Positions 17,474 through 26,811 are shown, counted from the stretch's first letter. The stretch is 55,208 nt of DNA from Candidatus Sulfopaludibacter sp. SbA3 (GCA_945861625.1 CAMAVI010000016.1:1-55208), one strand, 5' to 3'. The notes: generated from the sequence alone by a model not told the origin. Made by a program: numbers and translations.

Positions 17474-18668
17474 GGCATACCACAGCGGTCGTCAATTCCT
17501 CCAGATTCCAGGCCCCACCAACACGCCCGAGCGTGTGCTGAGGGCCATGTCGAGCCCTACCATCGATCATCGCGGCCCTGAGTTTGGCCGCTTGTCGCTG
17601 GAGGTTCTGGAAGGGATTAAGCCCATCTTCAAGACGAACCGGGCGGTCGTGATTTTCCCCTGCTCCGGTACGGGCGCCTGGGAGTCCGCTCTCGTGAACA
17701 CTCTGTCGCCCGGCGACAAGATCCTGATGTTCAATACCGGCCAGTTCGCGACGCTGTGGGAAGAACTGGCGACCAAGCTTGGCTTGGTGGCCGAGGCCGT
17801 CCCCACCGACTGGCGCCGCGGCGCGGACCCCGCTGTCATCGAGCAGAAGCTCACCGAAGACAAGAGCCACAGTATCAAAGCCGTCTGCGTCGTGCACAAC
17901 GAAACGTCGACGGGCGTCACCAGCCGGGTCGCCGATGTGCGCACGGCGATCGACCGCGCCAAGCACCCCGCGCTGCTGTTGGTGGACACCATCTCGTCAC
18001 TGGGTTCTATTGATTTCCGCCACGATGAATGGGGCGTGGACGTGACTATCGCCGGTTCGCAAAAAGGCCTGATGCTGCCGCCGGGACTGGGTTTCAACGC
18101 GATTAGCGATAAGGCCCTGGCCGCGTCGAAGACGGCCAAGCTCCAGAAGGCTTACTGGGAGTGGGCCCCGATGATCGCGCAGAACGCGAAGGGATACTAT
18201 CCCTACACGCCGGCCACGCACATGCTCTATGGACTGCGCGAGGCCCTGAACATGCTCAATGAAGAGGGCCTGGAAAACGTTTTCGCCCGTCACCGGCGTC
18301 ATAGCGAAGCCACCCGCCGCGCGGTACGCGCCTGGGGTTTGGAAATTGTTGCCGTCGACCCGCGCGAATACAGCGATTCGTTGACCGCGGTGTTCACCCC
18401 GACAGGCTACTCGGCCGACGAACTGCGCCAGGTGGTTCTGGACCGCTTCAACATGCCGCTCGGCACCGGCCTGGGACGGGTACAGAACAAAGTGTTCCGT
18501 ATCGGCCATCTGGGCGACTTCAACGACCTGATGCTGGCGGGAACGCTCGCGGGCGTGGAGATGGGCCTGGAGATCGCCGGGATTCCGCACAACAAGGGTG
18601 GCGTGGATGCCGCGCTCGCCTACCTCACCGAAGTGCACAAGCAGGCGTTCGCGGCGGTTCGCGCCTAG
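17472..18668 (+). CDS. Serine-glyoxylate / alanine-glyoxylate aminotransferase
   Basis: A 398-residue class V PLP aminotransferase. It starts with QFLQIPGPTNTPERVLRAM, typical of serine-glyoxylate aminotransferases. It has the PLP-phosphate region PCSGTGAWESAL, the Asp at 172 in VDTISS, and the Schiff-base Lys198 in AGSQKGLMLPPGL. It converts serine and glyoxylate to hydroxypyruvate and glycine, or uses alanine as donor. This fits a cell that makes glyoxylate or C1 units from oxidised alcohols, although other serine-cycle genes are not in the window. Length is normal for the family. Confidence 0.88.
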   Translation: MAYHSGRQFLQIPGPTNTPERVLRAMSSPTIDHRGPEFGRLSLEVLEGIKPIFKTNRAVVIFPCSGTGAWESALVNTLSPGDKILMFNTGQFATLWEELATKLGLVAEAVPTDWRRGADPAVIEQKLTEDKSHSIKAVCVVHNETSTGVTSRVADVRTAIDRAKHPALLLVDTISSLGSIDFRHDEWGVDVTIAGSQKGLMLPPGLGFNAISDKALAASKTAKLQKAYWEWAPMIAQNAKGYYPYTPATHMLYGLREALNMLNEEGLENVFARHRRHSEATRRAVRAWGLEIVAVDPREYSDSLTAVFTPTGYSADELRQVVLDRFNMPLGTGLGRVQNKVFRIGHLGDFNDLMLAGTLAGVEMGLEIAGIPHNKGGVDAALAYLTEVHKQAFAAVRA

Positions 18669-18677
18669 CGCCTAGCG

Positions 18678-18707
18678 GGCACCGAGCCGCGCGCGTGAGC
18701 AAGCGGT
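18678..18707. repeat. Dispersed REP-like repeat (single copy)
   Basis: This 30-nt sequence matches the reverse complement of 38847-38876 at 26 of 30 positions, and more loosely the direct copies at 38808-38837 and 38889-38918. It lies between convergent genes, a usual place for REP-type repeats. Confidence 0.55.
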
Positions 18708-19652
18708 CTAATGAACTGCCACGGGCGCGACGGTGGATCCGGTCGCGCCTTTGAGTTTCAACGGCTCCACCATCAAAGCGAATTCATAGACTTTCTTCGC
18801 GGCGAGTTCATCCAGCTTCAGATTTTCCAGCAAGTGGATGCCGTACACCGCGAGCATCATCTGATGAATCGGCTGGCTGATGCTTTTGTCAGGATTGGGG
18901 CTCACTTCCACAGGCGGCGTATCCGCTCCAATCAGCATCGGGTTCTGTTTGACGACCCACTGGGCTGCCGCGACACCAATTCCGGGATTGCCCGTGCCGT
19001 ACACGGCCGCGCCCTTCTCCCAGTTGCGGCCCCAGCCCGTATGAAAGATCAGAGCGTCGCCTGGTTGGACCGTGATATTCTCCCGCTTCAAAGCTGCCTC
19101 GATGTCGCCAACTGTGATCTCGTAGGTCTTGGGCAGAATCGGCACGCCCTTCAAGGCCGCGATATCGATCAGAATGCCGCGCGTCATCAGGAAGCCGACA
19201 TTTTCGATCCCAAGTTTAGTGAAGCCGGCTCGCGTCGAAACTTCATCCACCTTAAAGCAGTTGTACAGACTGTTGCCGACGGTCTGGTGGCTGAAGCCGT
19301 CGAACTGCGTGCCCACCTGGCCCATCTCCGCGACGATCAGTTCCTCGTTGCTTCCGCGATGGTTGGCACCGGGGGCGATCTCGGTGCGCTTGGTGATCAC
19401 CTCAAAGCGCCGCCCGGACGATAACGGCATGGCCGCTTCCAGCACGTGACCCAGTTCGATGGCCTCTCCGGTCTTGATCAGACGGGAGGCGCGCAGCACG
19501 GTGTCCGGCTTCATCAGATTGCCCGAGCCTCGCTGGTCGCCCGCGCCCCACTTGGATGGGCAACGTTGAGAATCCGGCGGCGGCAGCCAGGACTGCGCGC
19601 TGACAACGCCACGGGAGGCAAGCGCAAGGGCTGCAAAAAATGTGAGTCGCAT
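18708..19652 (-). CDS. Cyclase / kynurenine-formamidase-like family protein, exported
   Basis: Starting at the ATG at 19652 gives a 314-residue protein with a short signal peptide (MRLTFFAALALASRGVVSA). The fold is the metal-dependent cyclase family (KynB-like). Visible motifs are GTQFDGFSHQ, a variant of the HxGTHxDxPxH metal site, and IFHTGWGRNW near the second conserved region. Members hydrolyse formylkynurenine, isatin or similar amide/lactone bonds. It is the last gene of the minus operon and follows the MFS gene by 10 nt. The substrate is unknown. Confidence 0.83.
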   Translation of the reverse strand: MRLTFFAALALASRGVVSAQSWLPPPDSQRCPSKWGAGDQRGSGNLMKPDTVLRASRLIKTGEAIELGHVLEAAMPLSSGRRFEVITKRTEIAPGANHRGSNEELIVAEMGQVGTQFDGFSHQTVGNSLYNCFKVDEVSTRAGFTKLGIENVGFLMTRGILIDIAALKGVPILPKTYEITVGDIEAALKRENITVQPGDALIFHTGWGRNWEKGAAVYGTGNPGIGVAAAQWVVKQNPMLIGADTPPVEVSPNPDKSISQPIHQMMLAVYGIHLLENLKLDELAAKKVYEFALMVEPLKLKGATGSTVAPVAVH

Positions 19653-19662
19653 GGGTCTGATT

Positions 19663-20934
19663 CTACTCCGAAACGGCCGCGCGCAGAATGGCTTGCCCTT
19701 CGAACTTCGGGAGCGCAACACTCGCCGCCAGCGACAGCGCGGCACACGCCATCATCAGCAGAGAGGGAGCGCCGGCCCATCCGGTATTCTTCACTAACGA
19801 TGTCGCGACCAAGGGCGCCATGCCGCTAAAGACCGTGAAGCTGATGTTGAAGGCGAGAGCCACGCCGCTGAAGCGGACGCGGGCCGGGAACAGGTCCGCC
19901 ATGATGGAAGCGAACGTTCCGTTCGCGAAGGCCGCCGCGGCCCCGGCAAACGAGAACAGCGTCAGAAGGCTCGCTGTCCCGGTACCAAGCACCGCATAGA
20001 AGGGATACGCTCCCGTGAGGAGCAGCAGCGCGCCCAACCGCAGAATGCGCCGGCGAGGCACGCGGTCACTCAGCCAACCGGCCGCGATCATGCCCAAGCA
20101 CTCGACCCCTAGACACAGATTCTGCGCGAAGCTGACCGAGCGCGCATCGTAGTGCAACACGCGCGTCAAATACGCGGGCATGTGCGCGATCAGGAGTCCA
20201 TTAAAGCAGCCGACAACAGCACTCGTGGAAATCGCGAAGATGAGCGGCATGCGATAGTCCGCCAGAACTTCCCCCAGGGGGCGGCGCGAAGCATGGCGCT
20301 TCAGTTGCGCGAATTCCGGGGATTCCTCCAGTGACTGCTGGAGCCGGAAGCTGATTAGTCCGGACACGCCTCCCAGAAAGAAACCGAGACGCCAACCCCA
20401 GGCGGCCATGTCCGGCGGCGTTAGCCAGGACGCGAGAACCAGGTTGGTGACCGTGGCCAGAATCACGCCACCGTTCGCGAAACAGAAGACCACGCTACAC
20501 GTAAAACCCGCGTGCTGAGGCGCGGCCTCCACGGCATACGTAATCGCGCCGGGCAGTTCGCCGCCGAGGCAAAATCCTTGGATCAGCCGTAGCGCCACCA
20601 GCGCCATCGGCGCGAACACTCCCCACGCGGCATAGCTGGGCAGCAGGCCAATACAAAAAGTGGACACGGAAATGACCAGCAGCGATCCGATGAACACTTT
20701 GCGGCGGCCATACTTGTCGCCGAAATGGCTCAGGACAATTCCGCCCACGGGCCGCGCCAGATAACCAACGCCGAAGACAGAGAAGACCAGGATGAGCGAG
20801 ACCAGGCGGTCCGTGGCCGGAAAAAAGGCGGCTGCTATGCACTGCGCGAAGACACCGTAAATGATGAAGTCATAGAATTCCAGCGACCCGCCCAGGCTGG
20901 CTAGGATGACGGTCTTCCACTGCGCCCGCGTCAA
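19663..20934 (-). CDS. MFS transporter, metabolite:H+ symporter type
   Basis: A 423-residue inner-membrane carrier with 12 predicted helices. It begins ILASLGGSLEFYDFIIYG, the helix-1 signature of the metabolite:H+ symporter (ShiA/ProP-like) group. It has the helix 2-3 loop motif GGIVLSHFGDKYGRRKVF and its C-half repeat LSDRVPRRRILRLG. It would import an organic acid. Placed between the amidohydrolase and the cyclase with short gaps, it probably supplies a substrate or exports a product of that pathway. Confidence 0.88.
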   Translation of the reverse strand: MTRAQWKTVILASLGGSLEFYDFIIYGVFAQCIAAAFFPATDRLVSLILVFSVFGVGYLARPVGGIVLSHFGDKYGRRKVFIGSLLVISVSTFCIGLLPSYAAWGVFAPMALVALRLIQGFCLGGELPGAITYAVEAAPQHAGFTCSVVFCFANGGVILATVTNLVLASWLTPPDMAAWGWRLGFFLGGVSGLISFRLQQSLEESPEFAQLKRHASRRPLGEVLADYRMPLIFAISTSAVVGCFNGLLIAHMPAYLTRVLHYDARSVSFAQNLCLGVECLGMIAAGWLSDRVPRRRILRLGALLLLTGAYPFYAVLGTGTASLLTLFSFAGAAAAFANGTFASIMADLFPARVRFSGVALAFNISFTVFSGMAPLVATSLVKNTGWAGAPSLLMMACAALSLAASVALPKFEGQAILRAAVSE

Positions 20935-20964
20935 CGATGCCTTAACGCCGTGCTGCCGCGCGGC

Positions 20965-21906
20965 TCATGACTTGGGAAAACCGTACAGCGTCGCGGGGTT
21001 CGTGACCAGGATGCGGTTGCGCGTGGCCTCGTCGGGCGCCCACTTGGACATGAGGTCGAACACCAGAGCGTCGTCGGGCTTGGTGGTTTCGTTGGGATGG
21101 GGCCAGTTGCTGCCCCACACCATGCGCTCCGGCGCGGCCTTCACATAGGCCTGCGCGACCTTCGTGATGTCGGCGTAACCTGGAGGCCCGTCCTTGGTGT
21201 TGTCGTAGGTAACGGACAACTTCACCCATGTCTTGCCCTTGTCGACCAGCTTGCGGATCACACCGTAGACAGGGTGGCTCAAGCCCACGGGCTGCGGCAC
21301 GTGGCCCATGTGATCGAACACGATCGCCGACGGAACTTTATTCCACACATCGGCGAGCGCCACGATCTGATCCGGCGCCATGTTGATCTGAATGTGCCAG
21401 CCGAGCGCGGCGATGCGCTTCGCGAGCGGCTCGATCATATCAACGGAAGTCGCACTCTTGCCGCGGTCTGAGATGGAAAAACGAATGCCGCGAAAGCCCC
21501 CCGCGTCGAGCTTCTTCAGTTCGGCGTCCGTGACGCTCGGGTGAAGCACGGCCACGCCGCGTGAGTTGCGGTTCAACTTCTCGATGGCGTCCAGCGAGAC
21601 GCGGTTATCGGTCACGTAGGCCGAGGGCGTGACGATGATACTGCGCGTGGTTCCGATGCGCTTCTGCAACAGGCGGTACTCTTCCACGCGCGCGTTCGGG
21701 ATGATCTGCCCGCCGCGCTCCGTGGGAGGAAAGCGGACCTCATCGTAAATGTGATGATGGCAATCGCAAGCGCCCGCAGGCGCTTTGAGCTTCGCCGGTT
21801 CCGTACCCGCCGAATTCGGCACTTGCTGGGCGCGGCCGAAATCGGTCGACCCGACCACAAGCGCAGCGGCAGCTGCGCGCTGAAAGAACGTTCGGCGTGC
21901 GATCAT
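20965..21906 (-). CDS. Amidohydrolase family 2 protein (pyrone-dicarboxylate lactonase-like)
   Basis: The 313-residue protein has a Tat-type leader (IARRTFFQRAAAAALVVGS) and a TIM-barrel amidohydrolase of the amidohydrolase_2 type. The metal-site strand is ACDCHHHIYDEVRFP. Further landmarks are IVFDHMGHVPQP, WVKLSVTYDN and MVWGSNWPHPNE, closely following the 2-pyrone-4,6-dicarboxylate lactonase / sulfomuconolactone hydrolase pattern. It would hydrolyse a lactone from aromatic breakdown; the exact substrate is not decided. It starts 4 nt after the NHL stop codon, a tight operon. Confidence 0.87.
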   Translation of the reverse strand: MIARRTFFQRAAAAALVVGSTDFGRAQQVPNSAGTEPAKLKAPAGACDCHHHIYDEVRFPPTERGGQIIPNARVEEYRLLQKRIGTTRSIIVTPSAYVTDNRVSLDAIEKLNRNSRGVAVLHPSVTDAELKKLDAGGFRGIRFSISDRGKSATSVDMIEPLAKRIAALGWHIQINMAPDQIVALADVWNKVPSAIVFDHMGHVPQPVGLSHPVYGVIRKLVDKGKTWVKLSVTYDNTKDGPPGYADITKVAQAYVKAAPERMVWGSNWPHPNETTKPDDALVFDLMSKWAPDEATRNRILVTNPATLYGFPKS

Positions 21907-21910
21907 GGCG

Positions 21911-23170
21911 TCACTCCGGTTTAATTGGGCTACTTGGTTGCGCGCGGGTTCCGTCGCCCTTGCAGCACTTTTGCGCCGCCGAATAGCCCTTGAACAGGAA
22001 ACGATAGGCGCCCGCGCCGCCGCTCTTGCCGTCGGCTCCCGTCAGTTCCGCCTGCACGATGTAGACGTTGCCTTTGTGATCGGCCGCGATCTGATGCCCC
22101 GGCGGATGCTCCTGCGGCACGCCAGTGGAGAAAGAACCCAACACTTCCAGCGTCCGGCGATTCAGGACGTAGACCACCGGCGTGCCCCCCACATAAAGGA
22201 AGCGCTGATCCGGTGAAAACGCGGTCGAGCGGACCTGCAAGTAATACGAGCTGTCCAGGCCGACGAACTGCTCGGCGACGAACTTGCCCTCCGGCGTGAA
22301 CACCTGCACGCGCTTGTTGCCGCGATCGGAAACATACACGAGTCCGTCTTTCGAGATGTCGACATCGTGAACTGGAGATCCGAATTGCTGCAAAACTTCG
22401 GCGGCGCCCACCCACGGCACTTGGCCCGGCGCCTTGCGCGGCGGACGCGCCGCCATGTCGAGCGGTTTATCGCCATAGGCGCCCCACATGCGCTTGAATT
22501 TGCCGGTATCGGCGTCGAACACGATAATGCGGCTGTTGCCGTAGCCATCGGAAGCAAATATCTCATTGGCGGGGGCGTAATAGCGGAGGCCCGTGCCACC
22601 GCGCAACACTTCCGTGGCGTTAGAACCCTTCTGTCCACTCTTGCCGATGGCCATGACGAACTTGCCGGCCTTGGTGAACTTCAGGATCTGGTTGTCATTG
22701 GGCAGGTGCGCGGGATTGTTGCGATTGTCGTCCGCGTTGCCCATCACCCACACGAATCCCTTGTCGTCAACCGTGATGGCATGTTCGTTGGACGGCCACT
22801 GATACCCCGGGCCGTTTTCCCCGCCCCAACCCTGAATGAAGTTGCCCGCCTGGTCGAATTCCATGACCGGTGGCGCGGGAGTGGAGGTAGTGTCCACTTT
22901 GGTCGAAAGCGGATTCGCCAACGTGTGCGGACGGCTCAGGATCCAGATATGGTCATTCGAATCCACCGCGACCGCGGACCCGAATCCCATGCGGTACTTC
23001 GCCGGAACCTTGGGCCAGTTCATGTCTCTTTCGAATTGCGGCAATCCGCCCTCGCCGAAGTGTGGCGCTTCATTCGCGGCCTGCACGGCCACGGGCGGAG
23101 AGACACGCTGCACCAGCCATGCGGAAAGAATTCCGCCAAGAGCAAAAGTGAGTAAAATTGAACGTTTCAT
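21911..23170 (-). CDS. NHL-repeat beta-propeller protein, exported
   Basis: The start at the ATG at 23170 is preferred over 23182 because it has GAGGA upstream. The 419-residue protein has a signal peptide and at least five NHL blades, for example NEIFASDGYGNSRIIVFDAD and VYVSDRGNKRVQVFTPEGK. It is paralogous to the proteins at 13136-14623 and 34280-35356. It is first in the minus operon with the amidohydrolase, MFS transporter and cyclase, so it may act on or sense the same substrate. The biochemical role is unknown. Confidence 0.85.
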   Translation of the reverse strand: MKRSILLTFALGGILSAWLVQRVSPPVAVQAANEAPHFGEGGLPQFERDMNWPKVPAKYRMGFGSAVAVDSNDHIWILSRPHTLANPLSTKVDTTSTPAPPVMEFDQAGNFIQGWGGENGPGYQWPSNEHAITVDDKGFVWVMGNADDNRNNPAHLPNDNQILKFTKAGKFVMAIGKSGQKGSNATEVLRGGTGLRYYAPANEIFASDGYGNSRIIVFDADTGKFKRMWGAYGDKPLDMAARPPRKAPGQVPWVGAAEVLQQFGSPVHDVDISKDGLVYVSDRGNKRVQVFTPEGKFVAEQFVGLDSSYYLQVRSTAFSPDQRFLYVGGTPVVYVLNRRTLEVLGSFSTGVPQEHPPGHQIAADHKGNVYIVQAELTGADGKSGGAGAYRFLFKGYSAAQKCCKGDGTRAQPSSPIKPE

Positions 23171-23194
23171 ACAGTTCCTCATTCGACGCGATGG

Positions 23195-23249
23195 TAGGCC
23201 GGCGCAAAGCGGGCCGTTAATACATTAGGCCGGCACGAGCCCGGCCGTT
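23195..23249. repeat. Two imperfect 24-nt tandem units
   Basis: Units at 23195-23218 and 23226-23249 share TAGGCCGGC at the start and GGCCGTT at the end but differ in the centre. Each can form a small GC-rich hairpin. They lie between the second quinoprotein gene and the NHL gene, where they could act as weak terminators or a REP-like remnant. Confidence 0.4.
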
Positions 23250-23329
23250 TCTTATGATACACCCCTGAATATCGCCGCCACTTCGTCCAGGCACGGGCGC
23301 GCGATCAAACGGAGTTATACTTCCGGGTC

Positions 23330-24967
23330 CTATTTCAGGGCGTAAACAAACATACTGCTGCTGGCCGAAAACACAACATACTGTTTCCCGTTCACCGAAT
23401 ACGAGATGGGGCCCATGGCGACATCGCCGCCGGCGTTCACGCGCCACAGCAGCTTGCCCGTGCGCGCGTCAAGCGCCTGGAAATACCCTTCGCGGCCGCC
23501 GGTGAACAAGAGATCGGAGCCGGTGGTCAGGATGCCGCTCTGCGTCGTGTCGTTCATCTTGTATTCCCACTTCTTCTCGCCCGTCACCGGATCGAGCGCG
23601 CGCACATAACCGGTGCCGTCCGCTTCATTGCGGCTGCCGAGCTGCGGTCCGCGGACACCCGGCCGTGTCGGAGTATTAATGCCGCCCGTAAATCGGTTGC
23701 CTTCCTGATATTCCACGTCGATTTTCTTGAAGGTGGAATGCACGCCGTCCCACGCATTCACATAAAAAAGCTGCGTGCGCGGGCTGAACGACGGCGAAAA
23801 CCAGTTAGTGCCGCCGGTCGCGCTGGGATAGATGTCGACGCCCTCGGCCGTGGGCACCACGCCATTAATGCGCATGGGGCGGCCGGCTTCATCGAGCCCC
23901 TTGGTCCAGGTCACCTTCACGAATGGCGTTCCCTTGATATACTTGCCGGTCACGCGGTCCAGCGCGTAGAAGAACCCATTGCGGTTGCCCCACAGCATGA
24001 CTTTGCGCGGTGTCTTTTTGCCACTCGCATCGGGCCAATCGACGTTGGCGAGCACGGGAACCTGCACCGAGTCGTAGTCGTAATCGTCGTGCGGAGTGAA
24101 CTGGAAATACCACTTGAGCTTGCCGGTATCGGCGTCCAAAGCAACCACGCTATCGGAATAGAGATTGTCGCCGCCGCGCTTGTCGCTGTTGTAATCGGGT
24201 CCCGGATTGCCCGTGCCCCAGAACGTAAGATTGGTTTCCGGATCGTACGTTCCGGTCACCCACACCGAAGCTCCGCCGTGCATCCAGGAATCGCCCGCCC
24301 AGGTATTGTTGCCGGGCTCGCCCTTGCCCGGGATGGTGTAGAAGCGCCACGCCTCGTTACCGGTCGCCGCGTCAAACGCCGCGACGAAGCCACGGATACC
24401 GAACTCCGCGCCCGCCAGGCCGACAATCACTTTGCCCTTGACCACAAGCGGCGCCAGCGTCATCGCGTAGCCCGATTCGGCCTTGGCGACTTCCTTATCC
24501 CACAAAAGCTTTCCCGACTTCGCGTCCACCGCGATCAGGTGCGCATCGATCGTCGCCATGAACAGCGTGTTGCCGAAGATCGCCACGCCGCGATTGACCC
24601 GTCCGCAACACGGCCGCGACTCGCGCGACGGCGAGTATGAGTACATCCACTTGATCTCGCCGGTGACCGCATCCAGCGCGAAGATGTCGTTCGGCGCCTG
24701 CGTCACGTACATCATGCCGTCCACAACAATCGGCGTAGATTCGAATTTCTCCACCGACCGCTGTTGAAAGGCCCACTGCAGGTGCATCTCTTTCACGTTC
24801 GCCGCATTGATCTGGGAAAGCGGGCTGTAGCGCTGGCCCCCGAAATTCCCGCCGTAGGTGAGCCAGTTTTGCGGCTCCTTATCGGCATTCAGCAAGCGGT
24901 TGTGCGTGACTTGGCCCTGCGCGGCGAGTGTGGCGCACAGCAACAAACCAACAGAGCGAAACGACAT
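23330..24967 (-). CDS. PQQ-dependent dehydrogenase (tandem copy 2)
   Basis: The ATG at 24967 has a near-perfect AGGAGG and opens a signal peptide (MSFRSVGLLLCATLAAQGQ). The 545-residue quinoprotein has the alcohol-dehydrogenase Cys-Cys pair (SRPCCGRVNRG), DDYDYDSV near the catalytic Asp, and repeated blade ends such as ALDADTGKLKWYF and ALDPVTGEKKWEY. It is the same length as, and nearly identical over long stretches to, the gene immediately upstream, 8 nt away: a recent tandem duplication. No cytochrome is fused or adjacent. Confidence 0.9.
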   Translation of the reverse strand: MSFRSVGLLLCATLAAQGQVTHNRLLNADKEPQNWLTYGGNFGGQRYSPLSQINAANVKEMHLQWAFQQRSVEKFESTPIVVDGMMYVTQAPNDIFALDAVTGEIKWMYSYSPSRESRPCCGRVNRGVAIFGNTLFMATIDAHLIAVDAKSGKLLWDKEVAKAESGYAMTLAPLVVKGKVIVGLAGAEFGIRGFVAAFDAATGNEAWRFYTIPGKGEPGNNTWAGDSWMHGGASVWVTGTYDPETNLTFWGTGNPGPDYNSDKRGGDNLYSDSVVALDADTGKLKWYFQFTPHDDYDYDSVQVPVLANVDWPDASGKKTPRKVMLWGNRNGFFYALDRVTGKYIKGTPFVKVTWTKGLDEAGRPMRINGVVPTAEGVDIYPSATGGTNWFSPSFSPRTQLFYVNAWDGVHSTFKKIDVEYQEGNRFTGGINTPTRPGVRGPQLGSRNEADGTGYVRALDPVTGEKKWEYKMNDTTQSGILTTGSDLLFTGGREGYFQALDARTGKLLWRVNAGGDVAMGPISYSVNGKQYVVFSASSSMFVYALK

Positions 24968-24975
24968 GGACCCTC

Positions 24976-26613
24976 CTATTTCAAGCCGTACACAAACAAA
25001 CTGCTGCCGGCGGCAAACGCGATGTACTGTTTGCCGTTCACCGAATACGAAATGGGCCCGTTGGCCGCGTCGCCGCCGGCGTTCACACGCCAAAGCAGCT
25101 TGCCGTTGCGGGCATCAAAGGCCTGGAAGTAGCCTTCGCGGCCGCCGGCGAACACCAGGTCCGTCGCGGTGCTCAGGATGCCGCTCGCCGAGACGTCGTT
25201 CATGCGGTACTCCCACTTCTTCTCGCCCGTAACGGGATCGAGCGCGCGGATGTAACCGGTGCCGTCCTCTTCCTTGTGGCTGCCCACCTGCGGTCCGCGC
25301 TGGCCGAGGCGGGTGGGCAGCGTTGCACCGCCGGTGAAGCGCTTCCCTTCCTCATATTCCTGCTCGGTCTTCTTGAACGTCGCGTGTACACCGTCCCAGG
25401 CATTCACATAGAACAGTTGCGTGTGCGGGCTGAATGAAGGATTGAACCAATTGGTGCCGCCGGTCTGACTCGGATAGATATCGTTCCCTTCAGCGGTGGG
25501 CACCACGCCGTTGATGCGCATGGGGCGGCCGGCTTCATCCAGACCGCGCGTCCAGGTCACCTTCACGAACGGCGTGCCTTTGATGTACTTACCGGTCACG
25601 CGGTCCAGCGCGTAGAAGAACCCGTTGCGATTGCCCCACAGCATGACTTTGCGCGGCGTCTTCTTGCCGCTGGCGTCCGGCCAATCGACGTTCGCAAGGA
25701 TGGGAACCTGCACGGCGTCGTAATCGTAATCGTCGTGCGGAGTGAACTGAAAATGCCACTTGAGTTTCCCGGTGTCGGCGTCCAAAGCCACCACGCTATC
25801 GGAATACAGATTGTCGCCGCCGCGTTTATCGCTGTTGTAGTCAGGTCCCGGATTGCCCGTGCCCCAGAAGGTCAGATTGGTTTCCGGATCGTAGGAACCC
25901 GTCACCCACACCGACGCGCCGCCGTGCATCCAGGAGTCGCCCGCCCAGGTTTCGTTGCCCGGTTCGCCCTTGCCCGGAATCGTGTAGAAGCGCCACGCTT
26001 CATTCCCAGTGGCCGCGTCGAACGCGGCGATGAAACCGCGGATACCGAATTCAGCGCCCGCCAGGCCCACGATGATTTTCCCCTTGACCGCAAGCGGCGC
26101 CAGCGTCATCGCGTACCCGGACTCGGCCTTGGCGACTTCCTTATCCCACACGAGATTGCCGGTCTTGGCGTCCACCGCAATGAGATGCGCGTCGATGGTC
26201 GCCATGAACAGCGTGTTGCCGGAGATCGCAACGCCGCGGTTGACTCGCCCGCAACACGGCCGGGCTTCTCTCGACGGCGAGTGCGAGTACATCCACTTGA
26301 TTTCGCCGGTGGCGGCGTCCAGCGCGAAGATGTCGTTCGGCGCCTGCGTCACGTACATCATGCCGTCCACAACAATCGGCGTAGATTCGAACTTCTCAGT
26401 GGAGCGCTGCTGGAACGCCCACTGCATCGTCATATCCTTGACGTTGTTCTGATTGATCTGCGACAGCGTGCTGTAGCGGAGGTTCGCGAAATTTCCGCCG
26501 TAGGTCAGCCAATTTTGCGGCTCCCTATCCGCGTTCAGCAGGCGGTTATGCGTGACCTGCCCCTGAACGGCAAGCGAAATCCCCAGAAAAAGAGCGGCAT
26601 GACGGAACAACAT
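24976..26613 (-). CDS. PQQ-dependent dehydrogenase (tandem copy 1)
   Basis: A 545-residue exported quinoprotein with signal peptide (about 1-19), the Cys-Cys pair (ARPCCGRVNRG), DDYDYDAV in the catalytic region and eight propeller blades. It is the upstream and probably first-transcribed copy of the tandem pair. Differences from the second copy are scattered, and cluster near residues 420-450 in the ring around the active site (for example EQEYEEGKRFTGG against DVEYQEGNRFTGG). That could alter substrate range, but this is inference. Confidence 0.9.
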   Translation of the reverse strand: MLFRHAALFLGISLAVQGQVTHNRLLNADREPQNWLTYGGNFANLRYSTLSQINQNNVKDMTMQWAFQQRSTEKFESTPIVVDGMMYVTQAPNDIFALDAATGEIKWMYSHSPSREARPCCGRVNRGVAISGNTLFMATIDAHLIAVDAKTGNLVWDKEVAKAESGYAMTLAPLAVKGKIIVGLAGAEFGIRGFIAAFDAATGNEAWRFYTIPGKGEPGNETWAGDSWMHGGASVWVTGSYDPETNLTFWGTGNPGPDYNSDKRGGDNLYSDSVVALDADTGKLKWHFQFTPHDDYDYDAVQVPILANVDWPDASGKKTPRKVMLWGNRNGFFYALDRVTGKYIKGTPFVKVTWTRGLDEAGRPMRINGVVPTAEGNDIYPSQTGGTNWFNPSFSPHTQLFYVNAWDGVHATFKKTEQEYEEGKRFTGGATLPTRLGQRGPQVGSHKEEDGTGYIRALDPVTGEKKWEYRMNDVSASGILSTATDLVFAGGREGYFQAFDARNGKLLWRVNAGGDAANGPISYSVNGKQYIAFAAGSSLFVYGLK

Positions 26614-26646
26614 GGGCAGAATCTCCTGTGGACTATGATAATCCAG

Positions 26647-26788
26647 CGCGGCGTGCCAAGGAATTGGGGGACACTGCGGGCTACTTTGGGAGGCCGTGGC
26701 AAAAAATTGGGGACACTGCGGGCTACCTTTGAACCCTGCCTCTTTTACGCACGACAGCAGTGTCCCCTCAATTCCTTGGCCCGCCGCG
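26647..26788. repeat. GGGGACA-type palindromic repeat cluster
   Basis: Left arm 26647-26677 and right arm 26757-26788 are inverted repeats over about 31 nt with one mismatch and one extra base. A second internal copy of the left-arm core lies at 26705-26726 (AATTGGGGACACTGCGGGCT). A related inverted repeat occurs at 32824-32895. Such GGGGACA palindromes are typical REP-like elements mobilised by RAYT (Y1 transposase) proteins; no RAYT gene is in the window. Confidence 0.7.
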
Positions 26789-26811
26789 GCGGTACCTTAG
26801 CGCGGTAGTAC

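Noticed and set aside
24968-25093. N-terminal extension of the second quinoprotein gene
   Set aside because: The extension lies inside the 3' end of the preceding gene. A perfect ribosome site and signal peptide at 24967 fix the start.
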